IMG/VR virus record: IMGVR_UViG_3300030102_003384
Coordinates: 1 to 40,481 of that record
From: a virus
Length of the DNA stretch: 40,481 nt
Reading direction: 5' to 3' (one strand)
The translations under genes were made by a program, and so were the position numbers. The first letter of the stretch is position 1, and each line of letters starts with the position of its first letter. Below, in pieces: positions 10,362 to 19,500 of this stretch. The notes under the pieces were generated by a model. That model worked only from the letters and a program-made list of their open reading frames with translations, was not told where the DNA came from and did not search any database.

Positions 10362-12773
10362 TTGAAGAAAGAAGTAACGATATTTAAGAACATACTAGAA
10401 ACTGACGCTCCCTTTCATAGAGAAGTTATGTTTATTCTAAACAGAATAAAAAACGGAAGAAACAAAGAGTTAGTTAAGAGTATAAGAGCAGAGAAAGATA
10501 AGACCAAGAGGAACGAACTGAAAAAAAAGTTACCTTCGATTTGTTTTTCAGGAACATTTAACAAGCGTGCAGACGCTTCACTGGTTACACATAGTGGATT
10601 AATATGTTTAGATTTTGACGGGTATGAGAAGAAAAAAGATTTAGCAGAAGATAAAGCGAAGTTTCAAAAAAATAAGTTTGTCTTTGCCGTGTTTGTATCT
10701 CCATCAGGAAACGGATTGAAAGTATTAGTTCAGATACCTCAAGACGCAGACAACCATAAGAAATATTTTAATGCACTTAACAAACATTTTGCTTCTCCAT
10801 ACTTTGATTCTACATCTAAGAATGTGTCAAGGGTTTGTTATGAAAGTTATGATAATCAATTGTATGTTAACGAAGATAGTAAGCTATGGGAAAAGTTAGA
10901 AGAAGACGAGTACGAAGAAAAGCATTTAGCACAAGGACAACCTCTTCTAAAAATTTCAGACGAAAGCAAGCTAGTAGAGATTCTAGTGAAGTGGTGGACA
11001 TCTCGTTATCCCATGTCAGAGGGAAGCCGTAACAACAATGTGTATGTAATTGCACAGGCAATGAACGAGTTTGGTATAGCCAAGTCAACAGCTTTAATAA
11101 TATGTAATAACTATGCAACTAGCGACTTTCCTACGAGTGAGATTGAGACTACAATAAATTCTGCGTACAGCAAGACTCAATTGTTTAACACTAAATACTA
11201 TGAAGACACCGAGACGATAGATAATATTAAGCAGAGACTTAAAAGAGGCGAGCCAAAGAAGGATGTCAAAAAAGATTTAAAGAAAACAAACCTTCCTGAT
11301 GAAAAGATTGATGAAGTAATCAAGAAAGCAGAAGAGGGTAAAGACGAGGAGTTTTGGACTAAGAATGAGAAGGGTGTTATAAAGATAGTACCGCTGTTGT
11401 TTAAACGCTTCCTTGAAGACAACGGATTTCATAAGTACGCACCTGAGGGAAGTAAAAGTTTTATATTTGTAAGAGTAACCAACAACCTTATAGACCATAC
11501 AAGCGAGAAAGAGATTAAAGATTTCGTTCTTGACTACCTGTATCAGATTGAAGATGTGTCAATTTATAATTACTTTGCAGAGCAAACTAGGTACTTTAAG
11601 GAGGAGTTTCTCACATTAATTAACACAATTGATGTGTATTTCATAGAAGATACGAAGGATACATCTTATTTATATTTTAAAAATTGTGCCGTTCAGGTAA
11701 AGAAAACCAAGGTATCTTCCATAGATTATGTAGACTTGGACGGGTATGTTTGGAAAGACCAAGTGATAGACAGAGCATTTAAAGAGTGTCTCACAACGCA
11801 GTGTGATTACAGAACTTTCATCAATAATGTGTGTGCAGACAGCGAAAGTCGAACAAAGTCCATGGAGTCTACGATAGGATTTCTAATGCACGGACACAAG
11901 AACTTATCTTATTGCCCTGCTGTTATATTAAATGATGAAGTCATCTCTGATAATCCTGAAGGCGGAACGGGTAAAGGAATATTTATGAATGCACTAAGCC
12001 ACATGAAAAAGCTAGTGACTATTGACGGAAAAGCTTTTGCGTTTGAGAAGTCGTTTGCATATCAGTTAGTATCAGCCGACACTCAGATACTTTGCTTTGA
12101 TGATGTCAAGAAGTACTTTAGTTTTGAAAGATTGTTTAGTGTGGTAACAGAAGGGCTGACTCTTGAAAAGAAAAACAAGGACGCTATAAAGATACCATTT
12201 AGCAAAAGCCCTAAGATAGCTATCACCACAAACTATGCCATAAAGGGAAGTGGTAACTCCTTTGCTAGAAGAAAGTGGGAGTTAGAGTTATACCAACACT
12301 ATAACAAATCATTTACACCGCAAGATGAATTTGGAAAACTATTCTTTGGAGATTGGGATGATGATGAGTGGTGTGTGTTTGATAACTATATGATTGAGTG
12401 TCTTCAAATTTATCTGAAGGAAGGGTTAGTGGAGAGTGAGTTTGTGAATCTTAAAATCAGACAGCTATCCGCAGCAACATCCCACGACTTTATCGAGTGG
12501 TGTGGTTTAGTAAAAGACTCAGTATCAAATGACAAGTTAATGGAAGGTGTTAGAATATATAAGAATGAATTGTATTTTGATTTCATTAATGAGTATCCTG
12601 ACTATGGGCCGAAATCTAAAATGACTATAAGCAGACAGGTCTTTTACAAGTGGCTACACGCATACGCAGAGTATAAGACAGGGCAACCACCCATTGACGG
12701 AAAGGATAACACGGGTAGATGGATTGAATTAAAGTCGGTTGAGACCGAAGAAGAGGAGGATTTCTTGTTTTGA
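10362..12773 (+). CDS. VirE-N-type primase/helicase, 803 aa
   Basis: A large replication protein. The first ~190 residues match the VirE N-terminal (BT4734-like) domain common in Bacteroidetes mobile DNA, with SGLICLDFDGY and SPSGNGLKVLV blocks. The C-terminal half is a helicase-type ATPase: Walker A GGTGKG (11960-11977), an acidic Walker-B-like CFDD (~12091) and a sensor ITTNY (~12222), as in phage superfamily 3/D5-like helicases. It probably primes and unwinds at the phage origin. No ATG is suitably placed; TTG at 10362 is chosen, since an earlier TTG (10329) lies within the terminator-like hairpin. The stop overlaps the next gene's TTG. Confidence 0.82.
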   Translation: MKKEVTIFKNILETDAPFHREVMFILNRIKNGRNKELVKSIRAEKDKTKRNELKKKLPSICFSGTFNKRADASLVTHSGLICLDFDGYEKKKDLAEDKAKFQKNKFVFAVFVSPSGNGLKVLVQIPQDADNHKKYFNALNKHFASPYFDSTSKNVSRVCYESYDNQLYVNEDSKLWEKLEEDEYEEKHLAQGQPLLKISDESKLVEILVKWWTSRYPMSEGSRNNNVYVIAQAMNEFGIAKSTALIICNNYATSDFPTSEIETTINSAYSKTQLFNTKYYEDTETIDNIKQRLKRGEPKKDVKKDLKKTNLPDEKIDEVIKKAEEGKDEEFWTKNEKGVIKIVPLLFKRFLEDNGFHKYAPEGSKSFIFVRVTNNLIDHTSEKEIKDFVLDYLYQIEDVSIYNYFAEQTRYFKEEFLTLINTIDVYFIEDTKDTSYLYFKNCAVQVKKTKVSSIDYVDLDGYVWKDQVIDRAFKECLTTQCDYRTFINNVCADSESRTKSMESTIGFLMHGHKNLSYCPAVILNDEVISDNPEGGTGKGIFMNALSHMKKLVTIDGKAFAFEKSFAYQLVSADTQILCFDDVKKYFSFERLFSVVTEGLTLEKKNKDAIKIPFSKSPKIAITTNYAIKGSGNSFARRKWELELYQHYNKSFTPQDEFGKLFFGDWDDDEWCVFDNYMIECLQIYLKEGLVESEFVNLKIRQLSAATSHDFIEWCGLVKDSVSNDKLMEGVRIYKNELYFDFINEYPDYGPKSKMTISRQVFYKWLHAYAEYKTGQPPIDGKDNTGRWIELKSVETEEEEDFLF

Positions 12774-14002
12774 AGTTCAGGGATTATCAAATAGAGATAA
12801 TACAGAAGTCGGTCACGGTACTTGAGCAACACCATTTTTGTTATTTGTCTATGGAAGTTAGAACAGGTAAGACTCTGACTGCGCTCGGGGTGGCTGATAG
12901 GCTAGGCATAAAAAATTTATTATTTGTTACTAAAAAGATTGCTATTGGCTCGATAGAGGCGGACTACAAAAAGCTGAAACCTAACTATGACTTGGTTGTT
13001 ATTAATTATGAGAGCCTACACAAGGTAGAAGGTAAGTTTGATTTTGTAGTTCTCGATGAAGCTCATACTCTAGGTGCTTATCCCAAGCCTAGCAATAGAG
13101 CTAAACTTGTAAGAGATATTATATCCAAACAAAACCCTTATGTTATTCTTATGTCTGGTACACCAACACCAGAGTCTTTCTCTCAGATGTATCATCAAGT
13201 ATTTGCCTGTCCAAAGAACCCATTTAAACAGTATGTAAGTTTCTATAAGTTCTCAAAAGACTATGTTAATGTGGTTAAAAAAATTATAAATTCTAATCCT
13301 TTAAACAATTATGATGACGGGAAACAGGAGATACTCGATGAAATGAAACCATACATGATTAGCTACACGCAGAAGGAGGCAGGGTTTAAGTCAGAGATAA
13401 ATGAGCATGTACTAAAAGTTAAGATGAGCGACCTGACATATAGGTTTGTTAAAGAGATGAGACAACATGGCATAATTGAGGGTAAGAAAACTGAAGAAGT
13501 TATACTTGGAGACACAGGAGTAAAGAAGATGTCTAAGATTCATCAGCTTTTTTCAGGCACAGTCAAAATGGAAAGCGGAAAAGCTATGGTAACAGACTTA
13601 TCAAAAGCGAAGTTTATACGCACTGAATTTAAAAATAAGAAGATTGGAGTATTTTATAAATTTAAAGCTGAATATGACGCTTTAAAACAGGTGTACGGGG
13701 ATGATTTGACTGATGATTTAGATGTGTTTAAACAGACTCATAAAAATATAGCACTTCAGATAGTGAGTGGGCGTGAAGGAATCAGTTTAAAAGAGGCTGA
13801 TTGCCTTGTGTATTACAACATAGATTTTTCAGCTCTGAGTTACTGGCAGTCTCGTGACAGGATGACAACCAAAGACTCAAAAGTTAGTGATGTGTATTGG
13901 ATATTTTCAGAGAATGGAATTGAAACTAAGATATATAAAACTGTGACCAAGAAAAAAGATTACACCCTCAGACATTTCAAAAAAGATTTACTAAGTTTAT
14001 AA
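12770..14002 (+). CDS. SNF2/superfamily 2 DNA helicase, 410 aa
   Basis: A compact superfamily 2 ATPase of the SNF2 type. Motif I is EVRTGKTL (about residues 28-35), motif II DEAH (about 95-98), motif III SGTPTPES (about 126-133), and the second RecA-like lobe has the VSGREGISL and YWQSRDRM blocks (motifs V and VI). Phage enzymes of this kind remodel DNA forks or assist recombination. Translation seems to begin at a TTG overlapping the primase-helicase stop (TTGA), so the two are probably coupled. A GTTTAAAC site lies at 13726. Confidence 0.88.
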   Translation: MKFRDYQIEIIQKSVTVLEQHHFCYLSMEVRTGKTLTALGVADRLGIKNLLFVTKKIAIGSIEADYKKLKPNYDLVVINYESLHKVEGKFDFVVLDEAHTLGAYPKPSNRAKLVRDIISKQNPYVILMSGTPTPESFSQMYHQVFACPKNPFKQYVSFYKFSKDYVNVVKKIINSNPLNNYDDGKQEILDEMKPYMISYTQKEAGFKSEINEHVLKVKMSDLTYRFVKEMRQHGIIEGKKTEEVILGDTGVKKMSKIHQLFSGTVKMESGKAMVTDLSKAKFIRTEFKNKKIGVFYKFKAEYDALKQVYGDDLTDDLDVFKQTHKNIALQIVSGREGISLKEADCLVYYNIDFSALSYWQSRDRMTTKDSKVSDVYWIFSENGIETKIYKTVTKKKDYTLRHFKKDLLSL

Positions 14003-14004
14003 TT

Positions 14005-14217
14005 ATGAAAGAACAAAAATTAATAGAGATGATGAACAAGCTAGACAAGCTTGACAACATCATGCAAGAAGTCATCAAAGAGATGATGAACATCAGAAGC
14101 CTATCGGTTGGAACGCTTGAAGCTCTTAAGAGAATGAAAGGTTACGATAAAGCTATAGAGCAGTTAAAGAAGGACGCAGCCAAAGACAAAGAGAAGGCTG
14201 AAAAAGAAAATAAATAG
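14005..14217 (+). CDS. Hypothetical coiled-coil protein, 70 aa
   Basis: A short, highly charged helical protein (MKEQKLIEMMNKLDKLDNIM...) with leucine/isoleucine/methionine heptads over the first 50 residues and a Lys/Glu tail. It is likely an oligomerising coiled coil, placed 2 nt after the helicase gene. It could be an accessory subunit, but there is no motif to say of what. Confidence 0.6.
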   Translation: MKEQKLIEMMNKLDKLDNIMQEVIKEMMNIRSLSVGTLEALKRMKGYDKAIEQLKKDAAKDKEKAEKENK

Positions 14218-14232
14218 TTTTAAATTTGTAGT

Positions 14233-14472
14233 ATGACAGAGCAACAGATTCAGACAAAGAAAATAAAAGAGCTGGAAGCTGATGGTTACTTTGTTATTAA
14301 ATTAATTAAGACTAATAAAAACGGTATACCAGATGTGCTTGCGCTACACCCAGACTATGGTATTGAATTTTACGAGATAAAAACCAAGAAGGGTAAAGTG
14401 TCTAAGCTTCAGGAGTACCGAATGAAAGAACTAAAAGAATATGGATTTACCGCAGAGGTCTACAGGGGATGA
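14233..14472 (+). CDS. VRR-NUC domain nuclease, 79 aa
   Basis: A minimal VRR-NUC protein, a stand-alone branch of the PD-(D/E)XK nucleases. The active-site pattern is GIPDVLAL (Asp34), YEIKTKKG (Glu48, Lys50) and the trailing KLQ (Gln60). Phage stand-alone VRR-NUC proteins are small and may form dimers that cut branched DNA, so it may resolve recombination or replication intermediates. It lies among the replication genes, consistent with this. Confidence 0.85.
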   Translation: MTEQQIQTKKIKELEADGYFVIKLIKTNKNGIPDVLALHPDYGIEFYEIKTKKGKVSKLQEYRMKELKEYGFTAEVYRG

Positions 14473-14485
14473 GTACTACTATGAA

Positions 14486-14794
14486 ATGGAAGAAAACTTT
14501 TTAGAAGAACTGGAAACGCTTCCTCCCTTATATAGTGCTGGAATCATTATGCAGTTAGATAAGCTAGCTACAGAAATGTATAAAGAGAATCTACACACGA
14601 AAAAACCTAAGAGGTTTGGATTGGTTGCAGGTGTAGTCCCACTTGGCGATGCTTTATTTTTCAGCGTAGAATATTTAAATTCCAAAAGTATGTTCCCTTT
14701 GTTTTATAAATTCAATATCATATCTTCGGATGAATACTTAGATTATTTAAACCTAAACAAAACTATTAACTATGAAAACGACCCGACAAGTTAA
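14486..14794 (+). CDS. Hypothetical protein, 102 aa
   Basis: An acidic N-terminus (MEENFLEELETLPPLYSAGI) is followed by an apolar central segment (RFGLVAGVVPLGDALFFSVE) that is borderline for membrane association, and a polar tail. The start at 14486 is preferred to an in-frame ATG at 14441, which would overlap the nuclease gene by 32 nt. The end overlaps the next gene by 23 bp. No domain is recognised. Confidence 0.6.
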   Translation: MEENFLEELETLPPLYSAGIIMQLDKLATEMYKENLHTKKPKRFGLVAGVVPLGDALFFSVEYLNSKSMFPLFYKFNIISSDEYLDYLNLNKTINYENDPTS

Positions 14795-15194
14795 AGACTT
14801 ACAAACAATAAAAAATTATGTCAATAAATATATGAAGCTTGATATAAGCACACCTGTCAGACAGAGACCTTATGTTTATGGAAGAGCTATGTATTATCAG
14901 CTTAGTAAAAGCTTTACCACCCATTCCCTTGCTGATATAGGTGGGGTAGTAAACAAAGACCACGCTAGTGTGTTGCATGGTTTGAAAACATTTAAAAACT
15001 TTAGAGCTTGGAACGAAGATTATTTACTGCAATTATATCACGAGATAAGACTTGCGCTTAAGAGCGAGTTCTTGTTTGCTAACCCTTATCTTACAAAAAC
15101 CGATGAAGAAAAGTTTTATTTCTTGCTTCATCACTACATCACACTAAAACAAAAATATCAAAATTTAAAAACAACTAAGGAAAAAATTTCCTAA
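14772..15194 (+). CDS. DnaA domain IV-like DNA-binding protein, 140 aa
   Basis: The central region reads RPYVYGRAMYYQLSKSFTTH, then LADIGGVVNKDHASVLHGLK, which matches the DnaA domain IV layout: a helix with R.....MYL-like spacing, then the signature (I)G..xxxDHxxVLH that contacts DnaA boxes. There is no ATPase domain. A C-terminal ~50-residue helical tail is extra. It may bind an origin or act as a transcription factor. This is the clearer of two such proteins in the window (the other is at 7841). Confidence 0.75.
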   Translation: MKTTRQVKDLQTIKNYVNKYMKLDISTPVRQRPYVYGRAMYYQLSKSFTTHSLADIGGVVNKDHASVLHGLKTFKNFRAWNEDYLLQLYHEIRLALKSEFLFANPYLTKTDEEKFYFLLHHYITLKQKYQNLKTTKEKIS

Positions 15195-15215
15195 CTTTAA
15201 GTAGCATTGATACTT

Positions 15216-15443
15216 ATGTCTTATAACATTGATGACATTGAAAAGATTCTAAACTTCACGAGCTGGAGTAAAAAAAGGAAAATAGATACTCTTTTTGAAA
15301 TCGACGCAGACCTTTATTGTAATTTAGGTAGCGACTCAAGTAAGACAGAAGTAGACAAGGTACATAAACAGTCTCGTAAAATATACAAGGCTATTAAAAC
15401 TATCGATGAGTACACAGGAAGGTTATTGTTAAGAGAGCAGTAA
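15216..15443 (+). CDS. Hypothetical protein, 75 aa
   Basis: A small charged helical protein (MSYNIDDIEKILNFTSWSKK...). The ATG at 15216 is chosen over an in-frame TTG at 15207. Upstream TAACTTTA is close to a -7 element but lacks a -33 box. No domain is recognised. Its middle (KKRKIDTLFEIDADLYCNLG) is similar in feel to small phage proteins of unknown role. Confidence 0.6.
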   Translation: MSYNIDDIEKILNFTSWSKKRKIDTLFEIDADLYCNLGSDSSKTEVDKVHKQSRKIYKAIKTIDEYTGRLLLREQ

Positions 15444-15453
15444 ACCTTATAAG

Positions 15454-15642
15454 ATGAATATAACACCGCTAGAAAAAAAGCGCCTTCAAAACATTAACTT
15501 TATAATGGAGGATATTCACGACTCAGTTAATCAGATTTATGAAACATTGGTAGACCAAGAGTATGATGAAACTCGGAAGTCTATACTGACTCTTAATAGT
15601 AAATTAAAGACTATTAACGAATCAATAAACGATGAGATATAA
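15454..15642 (+). CDS. Hypothetical helical protein, 62 aa
   Basis: A short, probably coiled-coil protein (MNITPLEKKRLQNINFIMED...), rich in Asn, Glu, Lys and Ile. It starts 10 nt after the previous gene and overlaps the phosphoesterase gene by 11 bp. No recognised domain or function. Confidence 0.58.
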   Translation: MNITPLEKKRLQNINFIMEDIHDSVNQIYETLVDQEYDETRKSILTLNSKLKTINESINDEI

Positions 15643-16348
15643 AGATTTTAGACCACGATTAAAAGGAGATAAAAAAATTGCATACGATAACCTAACTAAA
15701 AACGAGAGAAGAATCTTAGTAGTGGGAGACCTGCATGCACCATTTGAACTTGACGGATACTTAGAGTTCTGTCAAGAAACTTACGCAAAGTATTTATGTA
15801 ACCAAGTAATATTTATTGGAGATATTATAGACAACCATTACAGTTCTTATCACGAAACTTCCTCTGACGCACTTGGAGGAGCTGATGAACTGGAGTATGC
15901 GATACGCACAGTAGAGGATTGGAACAGAGCTTTTCCAAAAGCTGATGTGATTATAGGAAACCACGACAGAATGGTAATGCGGAAAGCTCAGACCTCAGCC
16001 ATACCAACTATGTGGATTAAGTCTTACAATGAAGTGCTGGGAACTAAATGGAACTGGGTAGAAAGAATAGTGTATGACAACGTACAGTACATACACGGAG
16101 AGGGTGGAACGGCTAGAACAAAAGCAAAGAACGATATGATGTCTACTGTACAAGGACACATACACACGCAAGCTTACATCGAATGGATGGTAGGCAGGAA
16201 CTTTAGAGTCTTTGGTATGCAGGTAGGGTGTGGTATAGATACTACATCATACGCAGCTGCTTACGCAAAGCATTTTAAAAAACAAGCTATTGGTTGTGGT
16301 GTAGTTCTCGGTGGACACACAGCTATTAATTGTCTAATGAATCTGTAA
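15632..16348 (+). CDS. Calcineurin-like metallophosphoesterase, 238 aa
   Basis: All motifs of the calcineurin-type phosphoesterase superfamily are present in order: GDLH (32-35), GDIID (63-67), GNHD (109-112), HGE (155-157) and GHIH (175-178). These build the two-metal centre that hydrolyses phosphomono- or diesters. Phage members include protein phosphatases (lambda type) and DNA-end or nucleotide processing enzymes. The substrate cannot be told from sequence. It closes the rightward replication operon. Confidence 0.9.
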   Translation: MRYKDFRPRLKGDKKIAYDNLTKNERRILVVGDLHAPFELDGYLEFCQETYAKYLCNQVIFIGDIIDNHYSSYHETSSDALGGADELEYAIRTVEDWNRAFPKADVIIGNHDRMVMRKAQTSAIPTMWIKSYNEVLGTKWNWVERIVYDNVQYIHGEGGTARTKAKNDMMSTVQGHIHTQAYIEWMVGRNFRVFGMQVGCGIDTTSYAAAYAKHFKKQAIGCGVVLGGHTAINCLMNL

Positions 16349-16431
16349 TGAAAAATCCTAAACTAAATTTTGTGATAGTGATTGTAATAAATAGTCTTTT
16401 ATTATACTTACTACTTACATTCCTTTTCTGA
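16348..16431 (+). CDS. Possible single-pass membrane peptide, 27 aa
   Basis: A 27-residue frame starts at the overlap TAATG with the phosphoesterase stop: MKNPKLNFVIVIVINSLLLY and six further apolar residues, i.e. a basic start then one transmembrane helix. It overlaps the 3' end of the leftward 59-aa gene by 17 bp. It may be a real micro-protein or chance in a convergent junction. No terminator is seen here. Confidence 0.35.
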   Translation: MKNPKLNFVIVIVINSLLLYLLLTFLF

Positions 16432-16594
16432 TTTTACGCCTACGTCTGCGCTGACTAATCTTTGTTTTAGATTTAGAGCGAGAGTTTAAACGAGCTGGCA
16501 AACGGCCCGGAGGTGTTTCATCTTCCCACTCTTTTGCCATCTCTGGCTTATTAGCGTACATCCATTTTCTTTGTGCTTGACTTTTAAAAGGCAT
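16415..16594 (-). CDS. Small conserved phage protein, 59 aa
   Basis: The protein begins MPFKSQAQRKWMYANKPEMA, then KEWEDETP, and ends in a very basic tail (QRRRRRKIRKGM). The MPFKS-AQ-R-M-ANKPE-A--WE-ETP pattern is a widely occurring short phage protein of unknown function, so this is confidently a gene. It starts 2 nt downstream of the stop of the 1693-aa virion gene and is the last gene on the leftward structural operon. The basic tail suggests contact with DNA. A GTTTAAAC site lies at 16484. Confidence 0.75.
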   Translation of the reverse strand: MPFKSQAQRKWMYANKPEMAKEWEDETPPGRLPARLNSRSKSKTKISQRRRRRKIRKGM

Positions 16595-16596
16595 AA

Positions 16597-19500
16597 TTAT
16601 TTAACGCTGTCTTTAATTCTTTTTAAATTGTAATTTATAATTGAACCAACTTCTGCTGGTAAAGCTCCTGATATATATAAAGGCCATAAAACGGCAGTTA
16701 CTTGAGCTAACTCAAAGTGGTCATCATCTAAATCTTTTCCATTGTAAGTTCCAGAAAGCATAGTTTTTATAATGTCAAATGGTTGAGTCAATGACTTCTC
16801 TATAACAATACTACCTAAACCTAAATCTTCTAATAATGTTTCACTACTAGTATAAAATTCAAATGGATTTTCGTCATCTGATATAGATGCAATAAGAGCG
16901 TTTAAACCTCTTCTTACTCCATCATCAAGAGGTGGGAGTGGACTCAATACATCAGCTGCAATATTTCCAAGCCTACCTTTTAACCTATTTGCTGTTTGCT
17001 GTTCAAGTTTTCCCGGGTCTTCTTCTGGTGCTCCCAGCATATTTGAGAGAGCTGCTGTACCCATTGTAAGACCTAACCCAATAGCATTAAACACAGCAGT
17101 TTCTACAGCCAGTCCTCCAAGTGAACGAGCAGCTGTAAGCCTGTCTTGTGTTTTAGAGTTTTTATTAGTCATAGTATTTAAATCAGAATACATTCTACTT
17201 TTCTGATTTAATAAAAAGTTAGAAAAAGGAATGAAAAATTTTGTTAGCAATCTAGTTGTGGTATCATCACTTCTAAACCACGCTCCTTGTAAATCTCTTT
17301 GTGAAACGTTTTGTTGTCTATCTACCTGTTGCTGCGCATAGTTTCCAGCCTCAGTATCTACTTCATGGTTAGCCCAATCGAACCCTTCTGCAAAAACATC
17401 AACACCTTTTCTTTTCATTTCTCTTCCATAGTAAGCTACCCACGATGCGTTAGCCGCTATCTTATCTGGATTTATAAGCATTTGTTTTAACCACCAGTTT
17501 TGTAATTTGTCTAGCTCTCCTACCATCTTTCCACTTTTACTTCTCGCTTGCTTTTCTAATTTAGTATTGTATGAATCAAGCAATGCTTCAGCTTCTATAC
17601 CCCTGTTAGCTATATCATAAGGAAGCTTTGTAATCCATTCTCTTAAAGCTTTGTTAGAGGTGAATTGTCTAACTGCATCAAAAGTATTTCTTCCCCCAGC
17701 ATTAACAGCTGTGTTTGAAAGTGGAACTAACTGCTTTGGGTATTGACCAACACTACCTAATGTTCTTGATACACCAAGTGTTATTAATCTGTTTAACTTT
17801 CTTGCATCTCTTCTTGATTGTTCTGATATATATTTGTTTCCTCTTTTGTCATTAACATATTCTTTTATTCTATTTAAAAAAGATTCCCTGACAGCTTTAT
17901 CAGGAATGATTTGTTTAAACGCATCTGAATCGGTGTAACCTTTTAATTGCTGTATACCTTCAGCGGTATCCATGTCAATTAAAGCTTTTCTTATTTTAAA
18001 TATTTGCTGCGAATCAAAATCTAAATTTACGTAACGTTTTTTACCAGTTTGTTTTAAACTTTGAAGTCTTTGATTCTTTTCAAGAACTCCTGTTTTTTTA
18101 TCATATATTTTTCTTTTATTAAGATTAGGATTATCAAATATTGGGGAATCTAAATCAGGAGCATCAATACCTTCCAATAAACTATACGTATCAGATACAT
18201 AATTAGGGTCGCTATCTAAAGCAACATTATATAAATCTAAAGCATGGTTTTTCAAATCAGGATATATTTGAGACCACTCATTTATTATAAAATCAACAGC
18301 TTCTACATTTACTCCATCTACCTTATCTTTAACATCCTGAATTGTCACCGCTTCTTTTAAAATCTTATCGTAAACTTTTTCGTAATCCTCTCCCTTTTGT
18401 TGTTCAATAGGGCTTCCGTTTTTTAAAGCTTCAAATGATTCTACTACTAAATCTTTTCTTCTTTGAAACTCTTCTTGTTGTTCAGCTGGTGTACCTTCAA
18501 TAGTTCTGTTTATAAAACCATACATCCCTCTTTCGGTTACATTTTCAGGTGAATAAAAATCTTCACCGTTCGCCTTTTTATTATAAAATTTAGCGTGATA
18601 CAAATCACCGATAGCTGTTGCTACTCTTTCACCGTTAGCCGAACCATTTATAACTTTTTGTAGACCACTATTTTCAAAGAATGTACGTGAGTCTCGTTGG
18701 TTACCAAACATAAACTCAGACATTATAGGAAGTGAAGCAATGTTTTTACCCCAGTATAAACCTGTGGATGTACCAAGCATTTTGTCTACGACATTTTTAA
18801 TTTCACTTGACCTTAAATTATTTGAGTTATCTAACGCAGCAAATTCACCCCCTTGGTATTTTGATGTGGTAGCTAGCATACCGCCTGACTCACCATTTAC
18901 AGCAAAGTTTACTATAGCGTCAATGGCTTTAACTTTATCAGGCGTAGATAATTTAGTAACATCTATCTCCATAAAATCTTTTACAATTCTTTTTTGTCGT
19001 GGTGTTAGATTTATCTTCTGTCCGCTTTCTGAGAAAGTATCAACACCAGTTTCTAATTGGTTTTGTATTATAGTTTTATAAGTTTTAAATGCGTTCTCAG
19101 CTGCTGTATTTATTATTTGTTCTTTGCCTGTAATCTGACTTATTTCATTAGTTATAAATTCATCGGGACTTCTAACCTCCTCGTTGTAAGCGTTTCTTAA
19201 AACCTCGTTTACTTCATTCATTGACAACTCTTCAGCTGACACCCCAGTCAATTCTTGAAAAGCATCTTGTTTAAGCTGTGCAACTTTTATTTTTTCAGAT
19301 TCTAATTCTTTCTGTGTATACTCTGTTATATCATTAAGAACAAATGGAGCAGCTACATCAGCTCCTCTTTTAGTTAATCTCGTTGGCTTTAACCCTTCCG
19401 TTATTTGACTTGCCTTATCTACATACTCTTTTAAGTCTGATACCTCTAATGGGTTAATATCTAAAAATTCTTCAGCTGCAATAACAAGGTTAGCGTCTAA

